This document shows positions 11,704 to 23,087 of a stretch of DNA of 64,000 nucleotides, piece after piece. The stretch spans positions 96,866,210 to 96,930,209 of the forward strand of contig CM061063.1 of NCBI GenBank assembly GCA_030762895.1, given 5' to 3'. Each line of letters begins with the position of its first letter. Within the stretch, counting starts at the first letter, position 1. Made by a program: the position numbers and the translations under genes. Source of the DNA: Sophora flavescens (Eukaryota > Streptophyta > Magnoliopsida > Fabales > Fabaceae). The notes under the pieces are model-generated. The model had not been told where the DNA came from, did no database searches, and saw only the letters and a program-made list of their open reading frames with translations.

Positions 11704-12931
11704 AACGACCCGCAGGAGGATGTATGACCACTTTGCAAAAATCTTGGTTGATCTTGATCTCTCATCAAGCCTGCCTTCTGAAATTATGGTTGAAAGGGAC
11801 GGTTTCTCTTTCTATGTGACTGTGGAATATGAGAAGATCTCAAACTTTTGCCTCTTCTGTCAAACCATTGGCCACTTCGTTGATAACTGTACCAAGAAAG
11901 CTACCCAGGCCTGCAAGAACCAACCTGCCATGAAAAAAGGAAATCCTCCCGTGGTTCAGTGCTATGTTCCAAAGAAGAATGACATGGTTAATGATGCTCC
12001 TGAAATGGCCAATGGCATCTTGGGTAATGTTGTTTCTGCTGTCCCCAACATGGTTAATGGCATTTCTGCCACGAATGCCTTAAATTCTGTTCCAAGCCAG
12101 ATTGACATCCATCTGCAGATGGTGCAACCTAGTTCTGCTCCTGCTGCTATTTTAATTAATGAGGATGTTGAGACTGAGGAGGTGCTAGAGACAAATAACA
12201 GAAGGGAGGTTTTCCTGCCTAATGATGTTCCTTACGTGTTGGAATCCATTTCAGACTCTCCCTTGGGGATTGGCCTGCACAATATCATTGCTGTTAAAAA
12301 CAAAGTTCAGAATGTGGACTCTAGCAATAACAAAGGGAAGACACCTATGATAGATCAAAGTCCTAGTGTTTTGCCTCTAGGACAATCTAGCAAGACGCAG
12401 AATGCCTTGACTGGTTGTCATGGTGCTGCTGCTGTTTCTGCAACCGAAAACGGTTCAAGTAATCCTGAAAGTCTTATGACAAATTCAGAGCCTATTTTGT
12501 GCACACAATTTTACACTTCTGCTGTTGAGGCCAAGTCTGCGCCTGATATTTTTTGTGGAGGGGGTTCAGGTCTTAATAGAAACAATCCAGTTTTTTGTGC
12601 TGAGGAGTCACCATCCGCTGATGTTGCTATTCCTGCAAGTCCAAACTCTGCAAACACAGTTGCAATTATGTCTTCTTTGCCTCCTAGAGTGTCTAGAGAT
12701 TTAGCAATAACGGGCAAATTCTGGGCTGATCAGGTAGAAGAGGAGGAGGAGATTGAATCTCCATTGGTCATGAATGTGGTTGGCTGTTCGGATGCTGAAT
12801 TTACAACAGTTCTGTCTAAATCCAAGAAGAAAAAATTGCGGCAAAAACTAAGGCAGCAAAAGAGGCAGCCGATCAAAGTGGATGGTTATAACACCCGGCT
12901 CAAGGGTGCTCTCTCTAAAGGTGCCCAATGA
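11704..12931 (+). pseudogene. LINE ORF1 (RNA-binding protein), 5'-truncated
   Basis: LINE ORF1 protein binds element RNA. The frame is already open at the insertion boundary (TRRR before the ATG at 11720), and the protein starts inside the conserved block (HFAKILVDLDLSS), so the N-terminal DUF4283-type region is lost and the ATG at 11720 is not the original start. Counting from that ATG, a C-x2-C-x4-H-x4-C knuckle lies at residues 44-57. A long Ser/Asn/Ala-rich low-complexity middle follows, then a Lys/Arg-rich C-terminus (KSKKKKLRQKLRQQKRQ) likely to bind nucleic acid. The stop overlaps the ORF2 start as ATGA. Confidence 0.85.
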
Positions 12932-15900
12932 AGCTCCTGTTTTGGAATGCCAGGGGCCTAGCCAATGAAAACACTAGGCTGTTTCTGAAGAAGCTTTGTA
13001 ACTCTAACAAGCCTGACTTCATTTTCTTAGCCGAGCCTTGGATTCCAATTGTTCAGTTCCCAAACTCCTTCTGGAATCAAACGGGTCTGCAACCTTTTAT
13101 GTTTAACTCGAGAGGTCATCTTCTTCCAAATTTATGGTGTGCTTGTGATAGGTCTTTTTCCCCTACTGTTATTGCAACTTCTTCTCAGTTCTGTGCTTTT
13201 TCGATTCTGTTTAACAATAAGCCTGTTTTTATTGCTGCTATCTATGCATCTACATCTTATATTCTGAGAAAACAGCTTTGGTCTGATCTAGCAGATCTGC
13301 AAAGTCTAAATCCGGGTCCCTGGTTGTTCATTGGTGACTTTAATGCTACCTTAGGGGCTCATGAGCAAAAAGGGGGTGGGAGTCCATCCAGAATTTCTTG
13401 TGAAGATTTTAGGCATTGGTCTGATAGCAATAACTTGCTGCATATCCAAACCAAAGGCGCTGAAATGACTTGGACTAACAACAAAATTGGTAGGCAGCAC
13501 TCAGAAAGAAGGCTTGACAGGTCTGTTTGTAATGATTCTTGGATAAATTTTTGGGACAATTCCTCTTGTGGCACTTTGACTAGGATGTTCTCTGATCATT
13601 TCCCCCTGCTCATGGTCCTTGATAAAGATGTATGCAAGTTCCCTGCTCCTTTCCGTTTCCAACAGATGTGGATTGATCACCCGGGTTGTTTAAAAATTGT
13701 GAAAGATGTTTGGTCAAATCAGTTTTCTGGCTGTCCTATGTCTATCCTTTCTCAGAAGTTAAAAGCTCTTAAGGTAGCTCTTAAGGAGTGTAATAGGAAC
13801 ATTTTTGGGAATGTCCATGAAAATGTTAGATTATCTCTTGCTATGGTTGATCAAATTCAGCAAGAAATCACTTCTGCAGGTTATTCGGATGACCTTCATG
13901 AAGCCGAGGTCAAGGCCCAATTAGATTTTCAACATGCCCTCAATTATGAGGAAGCGTTCTGGAAACAAAAAACTAAAGTGGATTGGTTCATTCATGGGGA
14001 TAGAAACACGGCTTATTTCCATAGGATTGCCAAAATAAGAAGCGCTTCAAATTATGACTATGCTGCAGCAGGATGATCAGGTTCTGGTTGACAGACAATA
14101 GATTGAAAACCATGTTATTGACTTCTACACTTCCTTGTTTGCCTCTGAAAATTTCTGCACAACTAATGATTGGATCTCTAAAGTTATTCCTTCGTTAGTC
14201 TCTCCGGATGATAATAATATGCTCACTCCTTTGCCCTCATTGGATGAAGTGAAATCTGCCATTTTTTCAATGAATGCTTCAGGTGCTCCTGGTCCTGATG
14301 GATTTGGTAGTGTTTTCTATAAGACCTTTTGGGATGTTATTGCAGTTGATGTGTACAAATCAGTGCTGCAGTTCTTTAACCAGAGTTGGATTTTACCAAG
14401 AATGAACTCTAACATTGTTTCTCTTATTCCTAAATTTCCTGGGGCTGATAGGCTTGAAAACTACAGGCCAATTGCTCTGGCTAATTTTCAGTTTAAGATC
14501 ATCACAAAGGTCCTGGAAGATAGACTCTCTAACATTGCCCCAAAGGTCATATCAGATCAGCAAAGAGGTTTTATTAAAGGTAGGCATATATTTGATTGCA
14601 TTTGCATTGCCTATGAAGCTTCTAATATGCTGGATTCCAGAGCCTTTGGTGGGAACTTAGCCTTGAAGTTTGATATTAAAAAGGCCTTTGACACCTTAGA
14701 TTGGGGTTTTCTGCTTACTGTTCTTGCTGCCTTTGGTTTTGATAGTAAGTTCTGTGATTAGGTAAAGGTTATCTTGGAATCTGCTAAGTTGTCTTTTGCT
14801 GTGAATGGGAAGCCTGTGGGTTACTTTTCTTGTAAAAGAGGGGTGAGGCAAGGTGACCCGCTTTGTCCTCTCTTATTCTGTTTCGCTGAGGATGTTCTGA
14901 GTAGAGGCATTTCCTATCTTGTCAATCATAATTTTTTAGCTCCTATGGCTGGTCCTAGGGGTTTCCAAACTCCTAGCCATTTATTGTATGCAGATGACAT
15001 CCTTGTTTTCTGCAAGGGAACTAAAAGGAATCATAGAACGCTTATGGGCTTCTTTAAGGAGTATGGGGACATATCTGGTCGATTGCTAGGGTTGAACAAA
15101 TGTAAATTCTACAGTAGTACTTTGTCCCCTAGTAGATCAGCTGCAATCTCTGAAATTCTTGGTTTTGGACCTGGGTATTTCCCTTTCACCTACCTTAGGA
15201 TCCCAATCTTTAAGGATAAGCCAAGAATGGCACACTTGAAGCCTATTGCAGATAGGATAAGAGCAAAGTTATCTGCTTGGAAGGGTTCTATTCTATCTAT
15301 TATGGGCAAGGTCCAACTAGTCAACTCTGTCATCACAGGTATGTTATCCTATAGCTTCCATATCTATCAATGGCCTACAGCCCTGCTCAAAACAGTTGAT
15401 GGCTGGATTCGAAACTTTGTGGGGTCGGGTGATGTTGACACTAGGAAAATTGTTACTGTGGCTTGGAATACTATCTGCTCTCCTACTTGTGATGGGGGTC
15501 TTGGCCTTAAATCAGTTGCTTCTATTAACAAGGCTGCGATTTTGAAACTCAGTTGGGATATTTTGTACAAGGACTGTCAGTGGTCATCCATTTTAAGGTC
15601 CAGATTTATTAGGAACAATGTCCCAGTGACCTACCATATCAGATCTTCCATTATCCCTGCTGTAAAATATCACTTATCTGTTATCAAAGATAATACTTCC
15701 TGGATTCTGGGAGATGGCAAAAGCATCAATTTCTGGAACGATAAGTGGTTGGACAAAACTTTGGCTGATATTCTTCACATTCCTGACTCAGTTGCTAAAT
15801 CTCTGCAGGCTACTGTCAGTGATTTCATCATCTGTGGTCACTGGAGCTTCCCTCAAGCTCTTTTGGATATTGTCCCGAACCTCCCACACATTCTCTGTAA

Positions 15901-17060
15901 ACATCTCGATTACCCCTTTATGTGGACTGCGACTAACCTGTTTGGTGTGGTAGTGATTCTGGTTTGATGTCTTTCAAGGAGGCTATTGAATTCCATCACC
16001 CGCATGGTCAATGCAAGCATTAGGGCAAATTGATTTGGTCAGGATCAGTCCCTCCTTTTAGGTCCTTCCTGATGTGGAGATTGATACATGGAAAGCTTCC
16101 AACAGATGAGAACATGCGTACTAGAGGCTGCGTGTCTGTTTCTATGTGCTGCCTATATGGCACTCACGATGAATCCTCCCAGCATCTTTTCTTTGAATGC
16201 CAATTCGCTGTCCAAACATGGATGTGGCTGCAAAGGAAATTAAACTGTTCAGTTAACTACGCCTCAGCCTTGGATGTTCTGCGTGTTTGAAATGCTAAGT
16301 GCAGCCCGCAACTGAAGGACGTGTACCTTGCTGCGGTTCTTAACACAATTTGGTCCATATGGTTTTGCAGGAACCAATGTAGATTTAGTAATGTCATTAT
16401 TAGTTGGAAAACAGCCTGCTCTATGATCTTGGCTCAAACCTCGTTGGCTGGTTCGTTATCAAAAGGCCATATGTTCAGTTCTATTAATGAGTTTCAGGTG
16501 CTAAAAGGCTTTGCTGTAACAACTCATTCCCCTAAAGCTCCTACTATTAAACAAGTAGATTGGTTTCCTCCCTCCTTTGGTTGGTTAAAGTGCAACACTG
16601 ATGGGGCTGCTAAGGGATGCCCTGGCTATGCTGGTGCTGGAGGAATTTTCAGAAACTCCCTTGGAGATTCCTTTGGTTGTTTCTCCTCCTATGTCGGTAT
16701 TACATCTGCTTTCCACGCTGAGCTCAATGCTGTCATGATTGCCATTGAACTAGCCTCCAAAAAAGGTTGGAAAAACATTTGGTTTGAATGTGACTCTACC
16801 TCGATCGTTGCTTCAACTAAATATCACTCTTTAGTCACTTGGAAATTCAGAGTTAGATGGAGAAATTGCATGTTGATTGGTGCTCAGTTGAATTCAATTT
16901 TTACTCATATTTTTAGGGAGGGCAACAAATGTGCTGATAATTAAGTTAGCTTCCCTTGGTGTTTCTGGTTCTAGTTTTACTTGGTGGGATAATTTACCGG
17001 ATTCTATAAGGGCGGATTTCTTTCATGATAAACTGGGACTACCTCAGTTCAGATTTAGAT
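12928..17060 (+). pseudogene. LINE ORF2 (endonuclease, reverse transcriptase, RNase H), multiply broken
   Basis: ORF2 nicks the target and copies the RNA there. Starting at ATG 12928 (MKLLFWNARG), residues 1-230 form an AP-type endonuclease with SEPW-like AEPW (35-38), GDFN (136-139), RLDRS and SDHFP (about 223-227). Reverse transcriptase follows: PGPDGFGS, NYRPIAL, QRGFIKGRHI, KFDIKKAFD, then GVRQGDPL and LLYADDIL at about 14990. A zf-RVT-like Cys/His segment lies at about 16050-16230, and a plant LINE RNase H (NTDGAAKG, HAELNA, ECDS) at about 16590-16810. Breaks: a frameshift near 14055, in-frame stops at 14098 and 14759 (a Trp codon changed to TAG), a frameshift near 15940, stops at 16021 and 16288, and a frameshift near 16940. 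It cannot make a working enzyme. Confidence 0.9.
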
Positions 17061-17250
17061 AGCTACCCATGGGTCTTGGCATAGTCCCCCCATGCTTTCT
17101 CTTTGTATTCTCTATCTTTATATTAATAATATTTTGTAGGTGTGCTGCAGATGATTGGTAGGGCCTGGGGTGCCAACCTAGTTGGGATGCCTTGTCTTAT
17201 TGTGATGCCTTTGCATGCCTAGCCTTTTATTAAAAAAATAAAATAAAAAT
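17061..17250 (+). other. LINE 3' untranslated region and A-rich tail
   Basis: Non-coding sequence after the final LINE stop, ending in an imperfect A-rich tail that joins Helitron sequence at 17251. Because the neighbouring host sequence is also A-rich, the exact end is uncertain by several bases. Confidence 0.75.
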
Positions 17251-18100
17251 CTCATGGACTCCGCTACAGTGTTCCTACCGTAAATTAAATTTTTTTGTTG
17301 ACAAGTTCCTACCATAAGTTAATGAGTACGGTATTTCACTATTTTGTTCGCGTCTCTCCTTTACATCTTTAACTTTTTTAAATTATTATTTAAAATTTTT
17401 TTATAGGGAAAATGTTAGTAATTAATGAGTTATGTTATATTTTTTGTTAACAAATTATAGAGTTGCTTATCTTGAAAACTCTATCGGATACTTATAAGTA
17501 TTTTAAAAAGTTATTCATTTATTTGTTTACTTTTTAAAATTGCTTTTGTTCGTAATATTTTAAATAATTGCTTTTTAATTTGTTAAGTTTTTGCAAATAA
17601 TATAATCAATATAGATTTTTTTTTATAATTTAGGTGAGTTGGGTCCCGAGGGAATATCGGGGCCAGGGCATACCTCACAGCTCAAAGAAAGCTTATAGAG
17701 GTACGTATAGATTACTCACCAATAAGAATATAGATATATTTTAAATTCTGAATTGATTATCTAATAAATTATAAATTATTTTAAAGGTCTTATTTTATTT
17801 TTCACCATGTTCTAAAATATATTCACATCATAATAGTTTTTTTTTTGTATGAACCCACCGTAATTAGGGTATTTGGCTCACCGTGGGTTCACAGAGCATC
17901 CCCACAAGCATAGATCCTTTGGATCCGCTATGCACTAATCTCCGCTCAGATGCTTATTCACAGTTAAGGTCCTCTCCTATAAAGTCAGTCTTCGCAACCA
18001 ACTCAGTCGCACTTCAAATTATTTTTATTTTATTTTTTATTTTTATCTTATTTATTTTTTTATTATGAAGCCCGTGCGATGCACGGGTACAATAATCTAG
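17251..18100 (+). mobile_element. Helitron copy 2, 5' end lost, 3' end intact
   Basis: The 3' terminus has the Helitron signature: hairpin CCCGTGC-GAT-GCACGGG (18071-18087), nine bases, then CTAG (18097-18100) with T following. The 5' 37 bp or so, including the TC end, were removed when the LINE inserted. It carries no Rep/helicase coding. A second inverted repeat (GAACCCACCG..CCGTGGGTTC) lies at about 17850-17892. Compared with copy 3 it lacks about 230 bp near 18010. Confidence 0.8.
18071..18100 (+). other. Helitron 3' hairpin and CTAG terminus, copy 2
   Basis: A perfect 7-bp stem with GAT loop, then TACAATAAT and CTAG before a T. This is the 3' terminator arrangement of plant Helitrons (hairpin about 10 nt before CTRR). 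Confidence 0.85.
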
Positions 18101-18317
18101 TTGATAATCAAACTAAGATGTGATATTTACTTAACTATATTCTTTATTTTATTTATTACTTTAAACAATAACTTTGTTGTTAATTGAGGTTTATCAGTTT
18201 AATCTTTTAATATTTTGTTATAAAACAATGATTTTCAAGCACAATTTATATTTCATTATTTTGTTACCATCATCCATCGTTTTATTACTTTTTATTTATA
18301 TAGTCACATTTTTACTT

Positions 18318-18480
18318 TAGGGACCTAATTTAAAATTTTATATAAGTTCAGAGACCCAATTAAAAACTTTTTAGTTTAGGGACCCAATTGAAAATTTTAC
18401 ATAAGTTCAAGGACCTAATTATAATTTTTTTAGTTCAGGATCTAATTGAAAATTATCAAATAGTCTAGGGACCAACTAAA
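18318..18480. repeat. Diverged tandem repeat, about 59 bp, 2.7 units
   Basis: Units begin AGGGACCTAATTTAAAATTT (18318), AGGGACCCAATTGAAAATTT (18377) and AGGATCTAATTGAAAATT (18437). They lie in the right inverted-repeat arm of MULE copy 2. Confidence 0.7.
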
Positions 18481-19022
18481 TATTTAAATATGTCATATAT
18501 GTCGGTTTATCCAATTCAACCAATGTCTCACTGGTTCGACCAATGACCCACTGACCTAGTGCCTCAACCAAGACGATGATCGGTCCGATTTTAATAACAC
18601 TGCTTTTTTTTTTCTCTAATAACTTAACAAGTTTGACGTCACCCATTTGAACAAGTTTTGATCCTCAATTTTTTTAACTTCAATTTTTTACTTTTCCTCT
18701 TAAATAAACATAACATATGGTGTGTTCTAGAAAAAATCAACATAAGCTTCAATGGGAATAAAACACGCAACCTGTTGACTTAAATGGGAACAAATGGGCG
18801 AATGGCCATCTGCCTAAACATTGATGTTTTGTTAATGACTATCTTCTTTATATTTAAAACCTATTGTTATTTTTTTAGATTTATGATTTAAAATTTATAT
18901 TATGGATTGTGACAGTCACACTTAAGGAAAACAATTTTCATATTTTAAATTATTTTCAATTGTCTGTTAATTTTAATATTATTATTATTAACGAATTAAA
19001 TGTTTACAACACTACTATTTTC
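18481..19022. other. Non-coding AT-rich part of MULE copy 2
   Basis: Includes a stretch at about 18500-18600 (CAACCAATGTCTCACTGGTTCG..GGTCCGATTTTAATAACACTG) that looks repetitive, then AT-rich sequence. No coding region or RNA gene is seen. Confidence 0.5.
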
Positions 19023-19490
19023 ATGACATAACCATATTGTATTCTAAGAAAAGTTTTATTTTTTTAAAAAAATTAGAATGAACTTCCAAATATCCTAACT
19101 CAACTTTAATAACCTTTAACACTACATTTGGAGTGAAAAATAAAAATAAAAATAAAAAATTCATCTTGGCGTACAAAAGACTTAGTTGGGTCATCCACAT
19201 TCCACTAGACTACACATTTTGTGACATAACCACACTGTCTTCTAAAAAAAATTATTTTTAAAAAAAATAAATTGATCTTCCAAATACTCTAAATCAACCC
19301 TAATATACTTTAAACTTAACTTTGGAGAGAAAAAAAAAAAAGAATTATATTGGAACATATTGGCCTTAGAATGACATAATTGAGTCATCCACCATATATA
19401 ATACTGCTTTTGTGACTTAAAAATATTGTCTTCTAATATTTTATTTTTAAAAATAAAAAATAAAAATTGAAAGAGATTCCAAATATGCTA
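19023..19490. repeat. Diverged tandem repeat, about 190 bp, about 2.4 units
   Basis: A unit with TGACATAACCA..TGTCTTCTAA, an A/T run, CTTCCAAATA and GTCATCCAC recurs near 19024, 19218 and 19400. It is non-coding and makes the right arm of MULE copy 2 longer than the left. Confidence 0.65.
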
Positions 19491-19570
19491 TTTATGTGAT
19501 ATTCATATGTTTTGTAATGAACATATGTTATATATTAAAAGTTTGTAAGATTAATAACAAATTAATATAA

Positions 19571-19623
19571 TAGCTTGGTGGTAAGATTACCTTGAATGTT
19601 CAAGGAGGTCTGTGTTCGATCCC
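19571..19623 (+). promoter_or_regulatory. Outward-facing tRNA-like A and B boxes, right arm of MULE copy 2
   Basis: Plus strand A box TAGCTTGGTGG (19571-19581) and B box TGTTCGATCCC (19613-19623), about 40 nt apart, pointing toward the right tip. The match to the tRNA consensus (TRGCNNARYNGG, GGTTCGANTCC) is good. The right tip lies 278 bp downstream. Confidence 0.6.
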
Positions 19624-19901
19624 TATCTCCTTCCATTTTGGCTTCCAATTTTACGAGTTTAGCATTGGCTGTGGAGATCGTGCGCATGATGTGAGGGTTG
19701 CAAGAGAACCTTGGGTGGCGCGCGTGACAGGACTTTGAGGAAACAAAAAGTCAAAAGGCTATAATTGTAAATGAAAAAAATTAGTATATTAAATAATATA
19801 TAATAAATTGTATACTCATTAAATGCTAGTCTTTATCTATTGGCACATATCAAAACTGCACTGATCCCAATTAAATCATCAAAGGCACCATAGAAACATC
19901 C

Positions 19902-19910
19902 AATTATTAT
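19902..19910. other. 9-bp target duplication candidate, right of MULE copy 2
   Basis: AATTATTAT immediately outside the right tip. The same nine bases, in the same orientation, lie immediately outside the left tip of copy 3 at 56560-56568. Confidence 0.65.
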
Positions 19911-20000
19911 AGGATAAAAACACAAACATTTAAGTTTTAGATCTCTTCCACCGGTGTGCATTTCAAATTTCATTCATATGACATAGATCCCAATTTAATT

Positions 20001-20306
20001 ACTCCTACGTCCGGACCTAATTATAAGCAAAAAAACCTAACTTAATGCTTATTAAGGAAGGTAGTTAATTTAGTTTAATTGTCTTGATTTATGTAAAAAA
20101 AACATGAACTACAATTACTAAAGTACCCTTTAATTGTTTCGGGAGTGCGTAATGATCTTGGAAAAGTAAAAGATGAATTGGTTGGATTCGTTGATTGTCA
20201 TGACTTTTGGAACATTAACATTAAATAGAGTTGAATTGGTTGTCATTTGCTTATATTTAAGTCCACAAAATATAGCTACTTTTTTGCTTATATTTGAGTC
20301 CTGAGG
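20001..20306. mobile_element. Probable Stowaway-like MITE
   Basis: About 300 bp begins TACTCCTACGTCCGGACC..AATTATAAGCAAAAAAA and ends with the loosely inverted GCTTATATTTGAGTCCTGAGG. The CTCC..GTCC..ATAAGCAAA terminal pattern is common in plant Stowaway MITEs with TA target sites. The repeats are imperfect and the TA duplication is not clean on the right. Confidence 0.45.
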
Positions 20307-20624
20307 TTGTATAAGGAAAGAGGTTGTATAAGGAAACTTTCATAGAACATATACAAATCATAAAAGAACAAATATTATAGCGCACGCAGGACAAAACAGA
20401 AACTAATGGCAAGAAACCTGAGTGCGCATCTTCTTCTATAAAACAGAAGCCTTGGAGAAGATCAACAACAAAACTCTTTTAAGAATAAAATGAGAGGAAC
20501 TGTTGTTTTCTTGCAATCTTCTATTCTTCCTCTTTCTTGGAGCTCCTTATAAGCTTATCCACTATAGAGAGTTTTTTTTTCTAGGATCCATTGCAGATCA
20601 TCTTGTAAGAGCATAAAAGTGAGA
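20307..20624. other. Unassigned sequence between MITE and LTR
   Basis: Contains a short direct repeat (GAGGTTGTATAAGGAAA twice, about 20303-20336) and then sequence with no recognisable gene. A 20-codon frame (MRGTVVFL..) at about 20490 is too short to support. It may be the original locus flanking the MULE insertion. Confidence 0.4.
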
Positions 20625-23087
20625 TGTAACACCCCCCCCCCCCCCCCTTTGGGCATTACTATACTATCACGTGTCGAAATAAATTAAAAGAATTTTGCTG
20701 GTTGCTTTCGAAAAAATTTGATTTATTTGGAGTCAAAAAAAACAATTTCCTTTGAATGGTGTAGTACGTAACGTACTCATCACAATAGTAAAAAAAAATT
20801 AAACATTATTCACAACAAAATTTTAAACCATGTAAAGGTTTTCAAAATACCTACACAAACTTTCTCAAAACATACCACCCAAAAGAAATCATAAGCTGGT
20901 CGCTCTAAAAGACACTCACTGATAAGACCTCGTGATCATCCCTATGATCGCACATCTTTTCCCACAATCCAGACTTAAGCCCCCAAGTGACTTAAGGCAC
21001 TCTTCTGCAACTTCTGCATTCGTGTACTAAGGTACAACAACAAAGACAGAAGAACCTGTATATGCAAGGGTGAGTTCCAATATATGGATTTTAAAACAAT
21101 AACCATATGCACGACTCTCAAATACCAATTAACATGAATATTCAAAGATAAACAATATATATTTATCAAAGGGTTTCATACCCGACAGTCGTAACCGTTT
21201 TAAAGAAAAAAAACCTTGACCCTCAATATTCAACAACTAACTTTGAGACCTAATCTCCAGAGCTCCAATCAACAAGTAAATGAGCAGATCAGGCTCTAGT
21301 TGCCAATTAAGGCAGAATCAATGCCCGATATGGCAAAGTTCTATTGAACATTCCATAGTCCAACTCAAGGCAAAGTGGTGACTACATATAGCACATGGTC
21401 TACTTGGTCGTATATCCATCAAGGCACAGTGACGCAAACTACATGAATACTTGCCATCAAGCATTCAAGTGCTATGCAAAGGCACGTCTTCCCTGTAATG
21501 CATGTAAAAAGTTTTGTTCTCGTTGTTTTCTTTGTGATCAATCTTTGGGTGTCAGAGCTAAAAGTCTCACGACTAAGTTACCAATTTAAACTTTCAAGTT
21601 TAATACCTCTTTCCAAAATAACTGACTCCAAGTCAAAAGGTGTGCAAATCACGAAATCCAGACCGATACACCAATCTTGGACGCGTAGATTTTAGTGCAC
21701 AAAACCAAATATACGGTTTATAGGACATTATAGTCCATAATTTCCTCTTCGGACCCCAGGCCCATATCTTAGAACTCTAGACCCGATGTCTCGGTTGCTA
21801 GGTTCGTTTAAACCATTTTCGTTTTGTGAAAAACAAAACAAAATCAAAGTTTCCTCAACCTATCCAAGTTGATGGAAATAACTCTAGGTTTACCGAAAAT
21901 CCTTTTACGTTGAAAATTCGTTTTGTAAACTTAACAAAATTCCTTAAAACTTATTTTTGTTCAAAATTCGAAAATTTGAACTGTAAAACCTTATTTGAGA
22001 CAAATTCTCAATAATACCCTCTTTAAAAACACTTTCGTAAATATTGACGGAATTGTAATTGTCCGTTCTTGTTTCAAGACGCATTTAGGTAAAAATAGGA
22101 CTCTTTGTCGTAAATTAATTTTTCCAACACTGTAATAAAATTATTTTCAAAACTTTTTCTCTTAAAATATTATTTTCTAATTTTTATAAATTACTCAGGT
22201 GAAAATTAGAAGTGCTAAAATATTTTCACGGCTACGTCCTCACTATGGCTCATAAAACGCTCTTTCGCTGTTAAATGATTAAAATAATATTATTTTTCAC
22301 TTGTTCCCATTTTTCATTAAATAAATAACTAAGTAATATTATATTACTATTTCCATTGAATTAAACTCATTAATTCATAAAAAGCTTTTAACTGCTTTTA
22401 ACTTTTATTTACTTAAGCTTTGACCATTGTCAGGCTTTCAAACTCACAATCCACATCAACAATTATTTCATATCAATAATATGACACTTAGAAATTTAAA
22501 ACATATCACCAAATACAACAAATAATTAAATTCTGTTAAATCAAACAGCTAACATCAGATAATCAATAAGCAAATAATGCTAACTACAAAATAAATACTT
22601 ACACACCATAATTAAGACACACAATTGCAATTACACATGGCTATCAAAAAATCCCTCTGACTTTCCCCTTACCTCAAAAACAAAGTATCTCTGAGAAACA
22701 GTTCGTTGGAAATCCAAGTAACGGCGATAACGCGCGTATCTGATAACTTAGCTTATCCTTCATTAAACATAACACTCAATCAACAAACAAACATCTAAAT
22801 CAAGCCTAAAATCCCACATGTTGGTTTCCGCCAAGGGCTGACTTTGGGTTTCAAAATCCTTAAAATTTCTAAACTTTTGGATTAGTGATTTATAATCACT
22901 TAAAACCCTAAATCAATGATCATGGCTTAAAGATTGAAATTAAATCTTCCAATCCTTCAACAAATGATTTTCGGTCATGACCATTAAAATGGTTTAGAGA
23001 CTCTAATTTAAGTCAAACAACATAGATATAATACTATATATCTTATAAGATTGAATCATGTAAAGAAAATGAACAAAATCCCCCCTC
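20625..23087 (-). mobile_element. LTR fragment, same type as 7342-9612
   Basis: Starts TGTAAC followed by AC and a run of 16 C, where the related LTR at 7342 has 6, then TTTGGGCATTACTATACTATCACG. It continues parallel to 7342-9605 and 3718-4245 up to AACAAAATCCCCCCTCCTC at 23087. There it joins LTR sequence of the opposite orientation. No primer site adjoins its start, so it is a broken or recombined LTR. Confidence 0.75.

Larger units (their letters stand above)
11704..17250 (+). mobile_element. L1-type plant LINE, 5'-truncated and degenerate
   Basis: The element carries a truncated ORF1 (zinc knuckle) and an ORF2 with endonuclease, reverse transcriptase and RNase H. The 3' end is an A-rich TTATTAAAAAAATAAAATAAAAAT tail at about 17227-17250, and a 3' untranslated region follows the last coding triplet at 17060. 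It sits in the MULE/Helitron block: host sequence matching copy 1 stops at 11703 (CATAATAAATAGTAAA) and resumes at 17251 (CTCATGGACTCCGC). About 48 bp present in copies 1 and 3 are missing, and no target duplication is visible. Confidence 0.9.
11047..19901. mobile_element. MULE-like non-autonomous element, copy 2, with nested Helitron and LINE
   Basis: The left arm (11047 to about 11560) is the inverted complement, with gaps, of sequence between about 18120 and 19901. Matching landmarks are TATGGTGCCTTTGAT / ATCATCAAAGGCACCATA, GGAAGCCAAAATG / CATTTTGGCTTCC and GAGTTGGTCCCTAAACTATTTGA / its complement. The right tip ends GGCACCATAGAAACATCC and is followed by AATTATTAT, the same nine bases that precede the left tip of copy 3 at 56560. 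Long inverted repeats plus a 9-bp target duplication are Mutator hallmarks. No transposase is present. The left tip has lost about 10 bp. Without the LINE the element would be about 3.3 kb, of which about 0.9 kb is Helitron. Confidence 0.7.
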
